Positions 1 through 8,594 of a stretch of DNA of 64,000 bases are shown one piece after another; the stretch's first letter is position 1; each line of letters opens with the position of its first letter. The position numbers and the translations under genes are program-made. The stretch is from contig JAJZIJ010000008.1 in the NCBI GenBank assembly GCA_021810625.1, forward strand, positions 1,770 to 65,769. The letters run 5' to 3'. The notes below the pieces were generated by a model. The model was not told where the DNA came from. It did no database searches and saw only the letters and a list, made by a program, of their open reading frames with translations. Origin of the DNA: Acidobacteriota bacterium. Its GTDB lineage: Bacteria > Acidobacteriota > Terriglobia > Terriglobales > Acidobacteriaceae.

Positions 1-432
1 GCAGCGTGCTGCCGTTGTAGAAGTTCACCGTCCCGCTGGTCACTGGGCTGCCGCCCGATGTCACCGTCGCCGTCAGCTTCACACTCGTCCCATACGTCGC
101 GCTTGGCGACGGAGTGACTGCCAGCGTTGTTGCCGTCGCCGCGCCCGTAATCGTCTCCGTCACCGCCGGAGACGAACTGCTGGCCCCGTAGTTGCCCTGC
201 GCCGCGTAGCTCGCCGTCAGACTGTCCGTGCCCACAGGCAACGTTGTCGTGCTCAGCGTCGCGCTTCCGCTGCCAGTCAGCGTGCCCGTGCCCAGCAGCG
301 TGCTGCCGTTGTAGAAGTTCACCGTCCCGCTGGTCACTGGGCTGCCGCCCGATGTCACCGTCGCCGTCAACTTCACACTCGTCCCATACGTCGCGCTTGG
401 CGACGGAGTGACTGCCAGCGTTGTTGCCGTCG
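1..432 (-). repeat. Near-identical 294-bp (98-aa) tandem Ig-like repeats
   Basis: Bases 1-138 recur at 295-432 with essentially one substitution (agctt versus aactt). The offset is 294 bp, exactly 98 codons, so the repeat preserves the reading frame of the minus-strand surface protein. Each unit encodes a strand-rich Ig-like domain containing GTVNFYNGSTLL. Earlier repeats in the same protein (500-660, 1740-1890, 2320-2860) are clearly diverged, so these two units were duplicated or homogenised recently. More copies may lie to the left of the window. Confidence 0.85.
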
Positions 433-3400
433 CCGCCGGAGCGGTGATGGTCTCCGTCGTGCTTCCCGATGAGGTCGCGTAGTTGATATTTCCAACATAG
501 GTAGCCATCAGACTGTCGTTGCCCACTGGAAGTATTGTGGTGGTCAGCGTTGCGATCCCACTGCTATTCACCGTGCCGGGGCCAATCAGCGTGGTTCCGT
601 TGTAGAAGTTCACCGTCCCTGACGGTACTGCCGCGCCGCCAGTGGTCTCCGCCACCGTCGCCGTCAGCACCACATTGAGGCCCGTCGTCTGGGGATCCGG
701 CGTGGCTGTCAACGTTGTTGTCGTTGCTGCCGGCAACACTTCAATCCCGTTGATTTGTGGGCTGTCTACCGCGCCCGTGGTAAAGCTGATAACAAGCTGG
801 CCGTATGGGTTACTTGTAGCCGTGAATGTTTCCACCACCGCTGTATCGGGGCCTCCGGCAGCCTTAATGATGTCGAAGTTCGTCAACACCGGTATTGCAT
901 TGATGCTTACGTTAAACTCGCGCTGCCCCACCTGCGTCCAATATGTCTCTGCAAAGTGCAGACGCACCGTGTAGCTGGCATTTGGGGTCAAATTCGGGAT
1001 GGTATAGGTGGAAGGCGCCCACCGATTCGTTTGATATACCATTTGTGGCGCTGGATTCGTGACTCCCGAAGTATTGATGGCATTTGTGGTGGATGCTATG
1101 TTGCCGCCGCTGAAGTCCGTATCTGCTACGAAGTTGCCTACCGCCGGGCCTCCAGCGTCAATGGCCATGCCAGGCAGCGTCCCCGGTGGTGGTGGCGGTG
1201 GCATTACGTTCGCTGCAATGATCTCGATGCCGTTGATTTGCGGGTTGTTTGCCGCGCCTCCGGTAAAGCTGATGACGATCTGTCCGCTGGCATTGGGTGT
1301 GGCGAGAAAGGGTTCCACCACCGCCGTGTTGGGGCCTCCGGCAGCCGCAATGATGTCGAAGTTCGTCAACACCTGCGCGCCGTTGATGCTTACGTTAAAT
1401 TCGCGCTGCCCAATCTGCGTAAAATATGTCTCTGCAAAGTGCAGGCGCACGGTGTAGGTATTACCTGCGGTCAGCCCGGGAATGGTGTAGGTGATGGGGG
1501 TTTGGGTTGCCCACTGCCACCGATTCGTTTGATACACCGCCGCTGGCGCTGGGTTAATCATTCCTGCCGGAATGGTGATGGGGGTCGTCGTGTTGGCTTC
1601 GTATCCCACACCGTTGTTGTCCGTATCCGCCACAAAGCTGCCCACCGGCACGGGGCTTCCCGTATCGATGGCCAGGCTGCCTGGGGGGAGTGGCACCTGG
1701 ATCGACACCGTCACCACGTTGCTGGTTGAGGTCACGTAGCCAGTGGTGGCCAGATAGGTGGCCGTCAGGTTGTCGTTACCCGATGGCAACGTCGAGGTCG
1801 TAAAGGTCGCCGTGTCGTTGGACTGCAATGTGCCGGAGCCGATAAGCGTGGTTCCGTCGTAGAAGTTCACTGTGCCGCCAGACGGGGGCGTTCCCGCTCC
1901 GTTGCCGCTCGTTACCGTTGCCGTCAGCTTCACAGGCGTGCCGGGGGGAGCGCTCATCGGCGATGCCGCCAATGAAGTTTTCGTCCATGTTGCGCCAAAG
2001 GTAAACATATTGGCGCTGTTCATCACGCTGGAGCTGGTGCCGTTCGGCGTCGTCACCGTCACCACTACCTGCCCGGCGGCGTGGGGGTAGGTATCCACGG
2101 CGACCACTGTCCCCCCCGAATAAACACCATCGAAGTATTGGACGGTACAGGAACCGCCACCGGGAGCACAAAATTGCACCGTTATAGGGGGACTGCCGCC
2201 GCCAACAAAACCTGTCCCTGTGATGACCACATAGGTGCCACCACCCGTCGGGCCATAATTCACACTTAGCCCCGTTACCACCGGTGGCGCACCCGCCGCA
2301 ATGTTCACCGTCACTGTTGGCGAAGTGCTCGCGCCGTAGTTGCCCTGGGCCGGATAGCTGACCGTCAGGTTGTCCGCGCCTATGGGCAACGATTGGGTCG
2401 TTAGCGTGGCCACGCCGTTGGAGTTCAACGGAGCCGTCCCGATGGACACACCCTTGTTGTAGAAGGTCACATTGACACCGGGACTCGCCACTGCCGCGCC
2501 GCCCGGCGTCACCGTGACTGTTGCCGTCAAGGTTATCGGCGTCCAGTAGGTTGCGCTCGTCGTCGATGCTGTCAGCGCGGTCGCCGTCGCCGCCGTCGAG
2601 ATAATCACCTGCGTTGCTGTCAGAGTGCTGCTGCCCGCAAAGCTGCCCTGCGCCGCATAAGTTGCCGTAATGCTGTCCGTGCCAACGGGCAGTGTCGTGA
2701 CCGTCAGCGTCGCGCTCCCGCTGCCAGTCAACGTGCCCGTGCCGATGGACGCCCCGTTATCATAGAAGTCCACCGTGCCCGTTGGCGTTCCCGCCGCGCT
2801 GCTTACCGTCGCCGTCAGCTTCACGCTCGCGCCGTAGGTCGCGCTCGTCGGCGAGGCCAAAAGCGTCGTTGTTGTCGGTGTCCCATAGGTAAACGTTACA
2901 GGCCCGCTCGTCCCGTTTGCTGTCGTCACCGTAACGTCCACCGGGCCGCCGCCTGTAGGCCCTGCGGGCGCGTCCACGATGATCTGCGTTGCCGAGTCAC
3001 TGGTGATGGTACCCGGATTGCCGGAGCCAAAGTCCACCACCACCGTCGCGCCGTTCAGATTTGTTCCCGTAAGCGTCACCACGGTGCTAACTGAGCCACT
3101 CGACGGGCTGATGGAGGTTAGCGTGGGCGTAGTGCTCACCGGGATCCAGCCAAGGTCTGTCGCCAGCGTGACGCGCGCGGCGGCATATCGGTCAGGATTG
3201 TTCGTCCACTCGCCTGGGCACAGCCAATTCGCTGTAGGGCCATCTGGCAGGCTCGCAGGCCCCACACATTGGGGGGATCCGGGTTGGCCAAAACCTCCAA
3301 CGGTACCCGGCATGGTCCACGCATACCAGTAGGGATCAAAATTCATCCACTCCAAGGCATTCCATGTGTACGACGTTCCGCTCTCGCCCGATGCCGTCCC

Positions 3401-5866
3401 TGCTGTCATTCCGCCGCCGCTCATGGTATCGACAACCGCTTCGGCAGCCGACCTGCCACTCTGCTTGCCCAGCAGGTACAGGTACATGTAATCCTCATAT
3501 CCGCGACGCCATTGCTCCATGCGCACCGACGCCACCGGGCCGCTGATTCCATTGCTTCCGTTGGGATTCACGCTCTGCGTAAGGATATTCGACTCAATGG
3601 CCGCCGCCGGATCGTTGGGACTCGCCAAGGTAAAGCAAGTCAGTTGATTCCCAGGATAGAAGAGTACCCCACCACCGATTGGAGTAGCTCCGCTGTAAGG
3701 CGTCGCCCCCTCACCATCTGTTGGGTAACAACTTCCGGGATATCCACCCCAGGCATCAGCGGCCCAATCCCACACTCCGCCCGGAGCCGGAGCCGGATTT
3801 TGATTCGGGGAGTTTTGGCTGATCGTGGTCTGATCCAGCCCGTATTTATACGCAATCCAGAAATTGGCGCGAAGACCCACGCCCGTGTTGGCGGGGGAAT
3901 CGTTGGCTTCGTTTGGCTCACCACCCTGGTAAAACCATTTTTCAATCGGAACCGGGGCCGTAGACTGCGCTGGCACCCCCTGCGTCATGTCCAAGGTGTA
4001 CGCATAGCCCGTGTTGGCCGTAAGAACCGCAGTATTTGCCCCCGTCCCGTATGACAGAGGAGGCCCCGGCTGACCCGGCATGTAGAGCGCTGCGCTGGTA
4101 GCCCAATCGATCACCCAAGGGTTTGTGAATGCGCTGCCCGTGAGCGGATCGCCGCTGGAGTTCGGGCCACCGGGATATGAAAGATTGATGTGCTGCGCGC
4201 AGGCCGCAGCGGTGTATGGGGTGGGGGTGTTGTTGGGGCCAGCATATTCCCTATGACAAGCAGGGTCGTCCGTCAGGAAGGTGTGAATGGGATTGGTATT
4301 GGCAGCCCATGTCGGGGAGAACGCCGTATTGGCATTGTTAATGGCCTGATTTTCCAGAGCAACATTATCGTAGACGACGGTTGAATCATATAGCTTGTCG
4401 AAGGTCTCATCCCAATTGTAAGCAATCAACTCCGGATGCCCCCAGCCTTTGCCCCCAGAACCGACCGGCAACTGGTTCTGCGTAAAGTGCTGAGAGACCT
4501 GCTCGGAATAGTTCTGAGACAACGTTAGCCAATTCGCCGGGAGAAGAGGGGCGGCACTCGGATCGTTGAAATCAGACCAGCCCCAGAGCTCGAACTCATT
4601 GTTGTCGCACAATCCACACCAGTACAGCGGACCATTGCCCCCCGTGCCCAATGGCGAATCAAAGACCCGTAAGCTGGTGCCATCGGCAAAGAGACCACCG
4701 GGTGTTAGCGCTGGCCCGTAGTACGCATCCCAGGCAGTCCAGTCGATCGTACTGGTGGTGCCAGTGGCTCCGGGACCAGTAGGCGGCCCCGTGGTGAACG
4801 AGGTAGATGGCCCAGACGAGGAATCGCTCGGATAGGCACCGGCGATATGTGGCTGGTAGATATCGCTAAAGGTATCGAAATCATAGTCATGCGCCATGAT
4901 CTGATACTTCTGAAAGAGCGCTTGCCCCTGGCTGCACCCCGGCCCATCGCAGGGCAGTCCTTCGCCATACATAAAGCGGGTGTACCATCTACCATCCAAG
5001 CTCGGCACAAAGGATTTCAGCATGTCGGGATGATTTGGAGAGTCGAAGCGCGGCAAATTGCCGTTCCACACGGTCAGGGTAATGGGAATCTGCGCATACA
5101 CGCCGTTGCCTTGAACCGTGACGTACCCCGTGTAGGTTCCAACGGCTTGGCTGCCAAGAGGCGCGACCGCAGGGATGGAAATGTTGACCCATACGCCCTG
5201 CGTTGTTCCCGGCTGCACATTGAAGGGCGTGCCCAGCGCCGGAGTTCCTGAATCGTAGGGATCATAAAACGGAACCAAAACATCGGGGACATAGCCATTT
5301 CCACTGACTTGCAGGGATGCTGCGCCTCCCGTCGAATATGGAAGGTAGCCTTCCAAATAACGAGTGACATTGGAGGTCTGCGTATTGTCTGAAGTCAATG
5401 TGCCTGAACCACTCAGCGGGCTGACATCGACCGTGACACCCGTGAGACCAGCGCCCGCGCCCGTGTTGGCAGTGATGAACACCTGAAAGGAGACCGTCTC
5501 GCGCCCTGCGCCCGCCAGCGTAATCTGGGGCGATCCACCGGGACAGGAGTAGACCGGATTCAACTGCGTCATCGGCGGATGCCCTGTATATCCCCACGGA
5601 TTGAAATAGCCATCATCCGCGTAGGTGGGAATGGTTGGCTCGTTGCTGGTTGGCTGGTTGTTCAGCATCACCTTGATGCTGCCCTCGGCGGCCCACACAT
5701 TGGCTCCGCTTGTCCAGCCCTGCGCCGGACATGCCTGTCCCGCGGCTGGACGAACACCTGCTGCCAGCAACAACACCCCGGCCAAAATCGCGAACAGCGA
5801 AGAAACAACCTTCGATCCAAACTTCCGATTCCTGCCCATCTCCCCATCCACACGATTTCCGTTCAT
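1..5866 (-). CDS. Giant secreted DUF4091 protein with TIG, Ig-like and malectin modules (partial)
   Basis: The frame opens with ATG at 5866 and stays open to the window edge, giving at least 1955 residues without the C-terminus. A purine-rich AGAGGGAAG precedes the start. Residues 1-43 form a signal peptide (basic, then hydrophobic, ending near PAAGQA). The next ~860 residues resemble glycoside-hydrolase-like DUF4091 proteins and end with the family hallmark RMEQWRRGYEDYMYLYLLGK near residues 780-800. After this come a TIG/IPT domain (~909-996), two Ig-like repeats, a second TIG (~1192-1290), another Ig-like domain, two malectin-type domains (~1392-1550 and 1565-1712, each with RLHFAETY and FNVSIN) and further Ig-like repeats. 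DUF4091 regions accompany GH123-type enzymes and malectin folds bind carbohydrate, so surface polysaccharide binding or degradation is likely. Substrate and catalytic residues were not identified. Confidence 0.85.
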   Translation of the reverse strand, partial: MNGNRVDGEMGRNRKFGSKVVSSLFAILAGVLLLAAGVRPAAGQACPAQGWTSGANVWAAEGSIKVMLNNQPTSNEPTIPTYADDGYFNPWGYTGHPPMTQLNPVYSCPGGSPQITLAGAGRETVSFQVFITANTGAGAGLTGVTVDVSPLSGSGTLTSDNTQTSNVTRYLEGYLPYSTGGAASLQVSGNGYVPDVLVPFYDPYDSGTPALGTPFNVQPGTTQGVWVNISIPAVAPLGSQAVGTYTGYVTVQGNGVYAQIPITLTVWNGNLPRFDSPNHPDMLKSFVPSLDGRWYTRFMYGEGLPCDGPGCSQGQALFQKYQIMAHDYDFDTFSDIYQPHIAGAYPSDSSSGPSTSFTTGPPTGPGATGTTSTIDWTAWDAYYGPALTPGGLFADGTSLRVFDSPLGTGGNGPLYWCGLCDNNEFELWGWSDFNDPSAAPLLPANWLTLSQNYSEQVSQHFTQNQLPVGSGGKGWGHPELIAYNWDETFDKLYDSTVVYDNVALENQAINNANTAFSPTWAANTNPIHTFLTDDPACHREYAGPNNTPTPYTAAACAQHINLSYPGGPNSSGDPLTGSAFTNPWVIDWATSAALYMPGQPGPPLSYGTGANTAVLTANTGYAYTLDMTQGVPAQSTAPVPIEKWFYQGGEPNEANDSPANTGVGLRANFWIAYKYGLDQTTISQNSPNQNPAPAPGGVWDWAADAWGGYPGSCYPTDGEGATPYSGATPIGGGVLFYPGNQLTCFTLASPNDPAAAIESNILTQSVNPNGSNGISGPVASVRMEQWRRGYEDYMYLYLLGKQSGRSAAEAVVDTMSGGGMTAGTASGESGTSYTWNALEWMNFDPYWYAWTMPGTVGGFGQPGSPQCVGPASLPDGPTANWLCPGEWTNNPDRYAAARVTLATDLGWIPVSTTPTLTSISPSSGSVSTVVTLTGTNLNGATVVVDFGSGNPGTITSDSATQIIVDAPAGPTGGGPVDVTVTTANGTSGPVTFTYGTPTTTTLLASPTSATYGASVKLTATVSSAAGTPTGTVDFYDNGASIGTGTLTGSGSATLTVTTLPVGTDSITATYAAQGSFAGSSTLTATQVIISTAATATALTASTTSATYWTPITLTATVTVTPGGAAVASPGVNVTFYNKGVSIGTAPLNSNGVATLTTQSLPIGADNLTVSYPAQGNYGASTSPTVTVNIAAGAPPVVTGLSVNYGPTGGGTYVVITGTGFVGGGSPPITVQFCAPGGGSCTVQYFDGVYSGGTVVAVDTYPHAAGQVVVTVTTPNGTSSSVMNSANMFTFGATWTKTSLAASPMSAPPGTPVKLTATVTSGNGAGTPPSGGTVNFYDGTTLIGSGTLQSNDTATFTTSTLPSGNDNLTATYLATTGYVTSTSNVVTVSIQVPLPPGSLAIDTGSPVPVGSFVADTDNNGVGYEANTTTPITIPAGMINPAPAAVYQTNRWQWATQTPITYTIPGLTAGNTYTVRLHFAETYFTQIGQREFNVSINGAQVLTNFDIIAAAGGPNTAVVEPFLATPNASGQIVISFTGGAANNPQINGIEIIAANVMPPPPPPGTLPGMAIDAGGPAVGNFVADTDFSGGNIASTTNAINTSGVTNPAPQMVYQTNRWAPSTYTIPNLTPNASYTVRLHFAETYWTQVGQREFNVSINAIPVLTNFDIIKAAGGPDTAVVETFTATSNPYGQLVISFTTGAVDSPQINGIEVLPAATTTTLTATPDPQTTGLNVVLTATVAETTGGAAVPSGTVNFYNGTTLIGPGTVNSSGIATLTTTILPVGNDSLMATYVGNINYATSSGSTTETITAPAATATTLAVTPSPSATYGTSVKLTATVTSGGSPVTSGTVNFYNGSTLLGTGTLTGSGSATLSTTTLPVGTDSLTASYAAQGNYGASSSSPAVTETITGAATATTLAVTPSPSATYGTSVKLTATVTSGGSPVTSGTVNFYNGSTL

Positions 5867-6681
5867 CGCTACTTCCCTCTTGCCAACCAAAATTATTTAC
5901 CCGTTTATTTTTGAGCCTTGCATCTGAATGCCGGATATTTCCGCCGCATCCCTCGCAACAACCCTGAAATCTCTCCGTAGCCCCCGGATCAAGCAGCCAA
6001 ATGCGGGCTGGCGGCGACACTCCATACCTGACGAAACAAGACAGCTTCAGCGTTGCCGAACCTATCTCGCGTGGGATACTTCAGATGGAATCTACATTTG
6101 CCCCCCAGACGACGAATCAAACTTGGCAATCCACCCAGATACGCCATTTCCTGGCAACTACGGCCAACCTACCCTGAAATAACCGCCATCTAACACGAAT
6201 CCATTGGGGCTACACCACTGCCGGGGAACATCTCCAAAGGAATAGGTTTTAGGTGTACTAAGTTAGCTGTGAATCTAGCGCCAAAGTACTACATTGTCAA
6301 GGTATTTTCCATTCCACTTAGGTCGGAAACTACTGAATCGATTCATTCTTATCTTTACCCGACTACAATCACAAACTAAGAATGAACCCCACGTTCAACT
6401 CGCACTTGAAAATCGTGGAAAGCGCGTGGTCGCTCCCTCCGTTTCCAGATGCCCTGTCCATGTTGTTTCAGATCGGTATATACTTGTGTAGAGCTTGCCT
6501 ATATGAAAATCGCGGCGATTCTTTTTGCTGACGATTTCGGACGCTCTGAATGCGCCGGAAGGTTTCGTTCCGCGACATATTTCTTTCGGCGGGGTCTTCA
6601 TCTGGTATGCGCGAATCACTCTGCTCGGCATCGGCCCTCCCAATCCCCCGTTCCGGCACATCCTACTACGCGGCGCATGTG
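5867..6681. other. Divergent intergenic region without a recognised gene
   Basis: This stretch lies between the start of the giant surface protein (minus) and the first glycosyltransferase (plus) and should hold both promoters. Short open frames exist (for example 5928-6182 plus) but none has a convincing ribosome site or recognisable product. No riboswitch consensus was recognised. The part from about 6503 onward is duplicated at 8416 upstream of the second glycosyltransferase. Confidence 0.5.
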
Positions 6682-8307
6682 ATGCCCGTGGAATTGGACA
6701 TTCACACTCGAAATAGCCGAATGGAACGCATCGCAGCAACAATGGAAGCGCATCCCTGGATGGCTCTGGGGGGGTTGTCGATTCTCTATTGGGCGATTGT
6801 GCTGGTGCAATCCGCATTGAAGCTGTTATGGCTCGACGAGTTGATTACCCTTTATGTTGCGCGTCTGGGAAGCGCGCGGGCGATCTGGAGCGCGCTGTTG
6901 CATGGCGCGGATCCCAATCCGCCACTAAACCACATCCTGTCCATGTGGGCCATGCGCGTGTTTGGGCAGAATGCCTTTGGGTTGCGCCTGCCAGCCATGT
7001 TGGCAAGCTGGGCAGGTCTGGCCGGACTGTACACCTTTCTGCGGGCACAATTGCCGGTGATCTTCTCCATGATCGGCGTGTGCTCCTTTATGGCAATGGG
7101 AGGATTCGATTATTCCTCCGAAGGGCGACCGTATGCTCTCCTGCTGTGCGCTTCCATTGTGAGCCTGTTGTTGTGGCGTCGAATCGTGGAAGGGCGCAAT
7201 GAAAATCTGCCCGCAATCGGGCTGGCATTGGCGCTGGCGGTGAGCATCTCGTCAAATTACTTCGGCGGCCTCGCAGTGTTTCCCATCGCGGTGGGCGAAG
7301 CCGCGCGGACATTCCAGCAGAAGCGCTTCTGCTGGCGCGTATGGCTGGCTCTTCTTGCAGGATCAGCATCCATCCTCGCCTATCTTCCGCTCATCCACTC
7401 CGCCATGACCCGATTCATCCCCCACGCCTGGAACAAAGCGGACATCCGCAACATCCCCGGCGCTTACCTTGAGATGGTCGATTACATCCTGTTTCCTGCT
7501 TTGATCCTGTTGGCCGCAGTCCTAACAACCCGAATCCTGCGCGGACGGGGATGGCAGGCGCCGTGGGATCGAAATCGAGAGGCGCGGCAGGGGACGAAGG
7601 GAAGAATCTTTCCTCCGCATGAAATGGCAGCGATTATCACTCTGGGACTGTATCCCGTACTAGGCTACGGAATTGCAACCGCCATGTCCGGCATGATCGC
7701 TCCCCGATGCGTGATTCCGGTCTGTTATGCCTTCGCCATACTGATCGCGACCTGCACCTATCGGCTCTTCGCGGGCAGGGCAAAGTCAGCCATTTGCGTC
7801 CTCGCATTCTTTTTGGCTTGGATTGGCGCGAGGGAGTCTGTCCTGAGTGTATGGCTGGTGCAGCAAAAACAGGCGTTTTTTTCGCTGCGCGACCAACTCC
7901 CTGTGCCATCCGGGTCTGAGAAAATTCTGGTTCCCGATTGTTTCCTTGTGTTGCCTTTCTACTACTATGCGTCGCCAGATATCGCGAGCAGAGTCGTGTT
8001 TCCCATTGATTTCCGGGCGATACATAAGCACAAAGACGAAGATTCCGGGGAGCAGAACCTGTGGGCCGGGCGGAATCGTGTCTTCCCCATGCCCGTGGAA
8101 AAGGTTGCATCGCTTGAGGCAGGACATGCGGGCGAATCCATGATCGTCGCGCCAAACGACAACTGGTTCCTGCAGGAGCTGCGCGATGCCGGGTATCACC
8201 CCGTATTGCTGCGATTTTCGCCGCATGGCAATCACCTGGGGGATTTCACGCCCATGAGCAGGCCCAATCCAGCCTACTTTGCTGTGAACCTGTCAAAACC
8301 TCGATAA
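6682..8307 (+). CDS. GT-C type membrane glycosyltransferase, copy 1 (PMT/ArnT-like)
   Basis: This is a 541-residue polytopic membrane protein from ATG 6682. The first membrane segment (MALGGLSILYWAIVLVQS) is followed by an LWLDELIT loop. The Asp-Glu pair matches the catalytic acidic motif that GT-C enzymes carry in their first extracytoplasmic loop. DPNPPLNHIL and GLRLPAMLASW are typical of the PMT_2 (PF13231) group, which transfers sugars from polyprenyl-phosphate donors outside the membrane. About ten more hydrophobic segments and a soluble C-terminal domain follow. The frame is open upstream to 6550, and ATG 6721 is another plausible start because similarity to copy 2 strengthens there. 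No good ribosome site decides between them. Acceptor and sugar are unknown. Confidence 0.8.
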   Translation: MPVELDIHTRNSRMERIAATMEAHPWMALGGLSILYWAIVLVQSALKLLWLDELITLYVARLGSARAIWSALLHGADPNPPLNHILSMWAMRVFGQNAFGLRLPAMLASWAGLAGLYTFLRAQLPVIFSMIGVCSFMAMGGFDYSSEGRPYALLLCASIVSLLLWRRIVEGRNENLPAIGLALALAVSISSNYFGGLAVFPIAVGEAARTFQQKRFCWRVWLALLAGSASILAYLPLIHSAMTRFIPHAWNKADIRNIPGAYLEMVDYILFPALILLAAVLTTRILRGRGWQAPWDRNREARQGTKGRIFPPHEMAAIITLGLYPVLGYGIATAMSGMIAPRCVIPVCYAFAILIATCTYRLFAGRAKSAICVLAFFLAWIGARESVLSVWLVQQKQAFFSLRDQLPVPSGSEKILVPDCFLVLPFYYYASPDIASRVVFPIDFRAIHKHKDEDSGEQNLWAGRNRVFPMPVEKVASLEAGHAGESMIVAPNDNWFLQELRDAGYHPVLLRFSPHGNHLGDFTPMSRPNPAYFAVNLSKPR

Positions 8308-8594
8308 AGAAAATCGGGCGCAGCTTTGAGGGCAACACTGCAAGCAAAAGGCTCATCCCACCCGCAGGGAGCCGCGCCTGAGGCTCGCTGGAAATCACTT
8401 CAACCATGCGCTACCATGAAAGCCGCGGCGGAGCTTTTTGCTGGCGATTTAGGATGCGCTGGACGCGCCAGAAAGCGCCGTTCCGCGACATATTTCTTTC
8501 GGCGGGGTCTTCATCCAACATGCAAGAATCGCTCTGCTCCATGCCCGCTCCAGCAACCGTTCCACACGGCACGTCCTATTGCGCAACGCATGTG

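Noticed and set aside
1-660. Regular repeats that might suggest a CRISPR or minisatellite array
   Set aside because: The period is 294 bp and exactly in frame, each unit encodes an Ig-like domain, and there are no short repeat-spacer units.
755-1729. Plus-strand open frame of 324 codons
   Set aside because: It lies antisense to the repetitive surface-protein gene, whose minus frame encodes malectin and Ig-like motifs. The plus-strand translation is Cys/Arg/Gly-rich with no family resemblance.
5870-6120. Possible riboswitch (c-di-GMP-like) upstream of the giant surface protein
   Set aside because: Short complementary segments are present on the minus strand, but no conserved riboswitch core could be matched.
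5928-6182. 84-codon plus-strand frame in the divergent intergenic region
   Set aside because: No ribosome-binding site, low-complexity polar translation and no recognisable product.
6503-6682. 59-codon frame before glycosyltransferase copy 1 (and its twin at 8416-8595) as a coupled small gene
   Set aside because: Substitutions between the copies are fewest at its third codon positions and most frequent at its second, the opposite of coding constraint. There is no good ribosome site.
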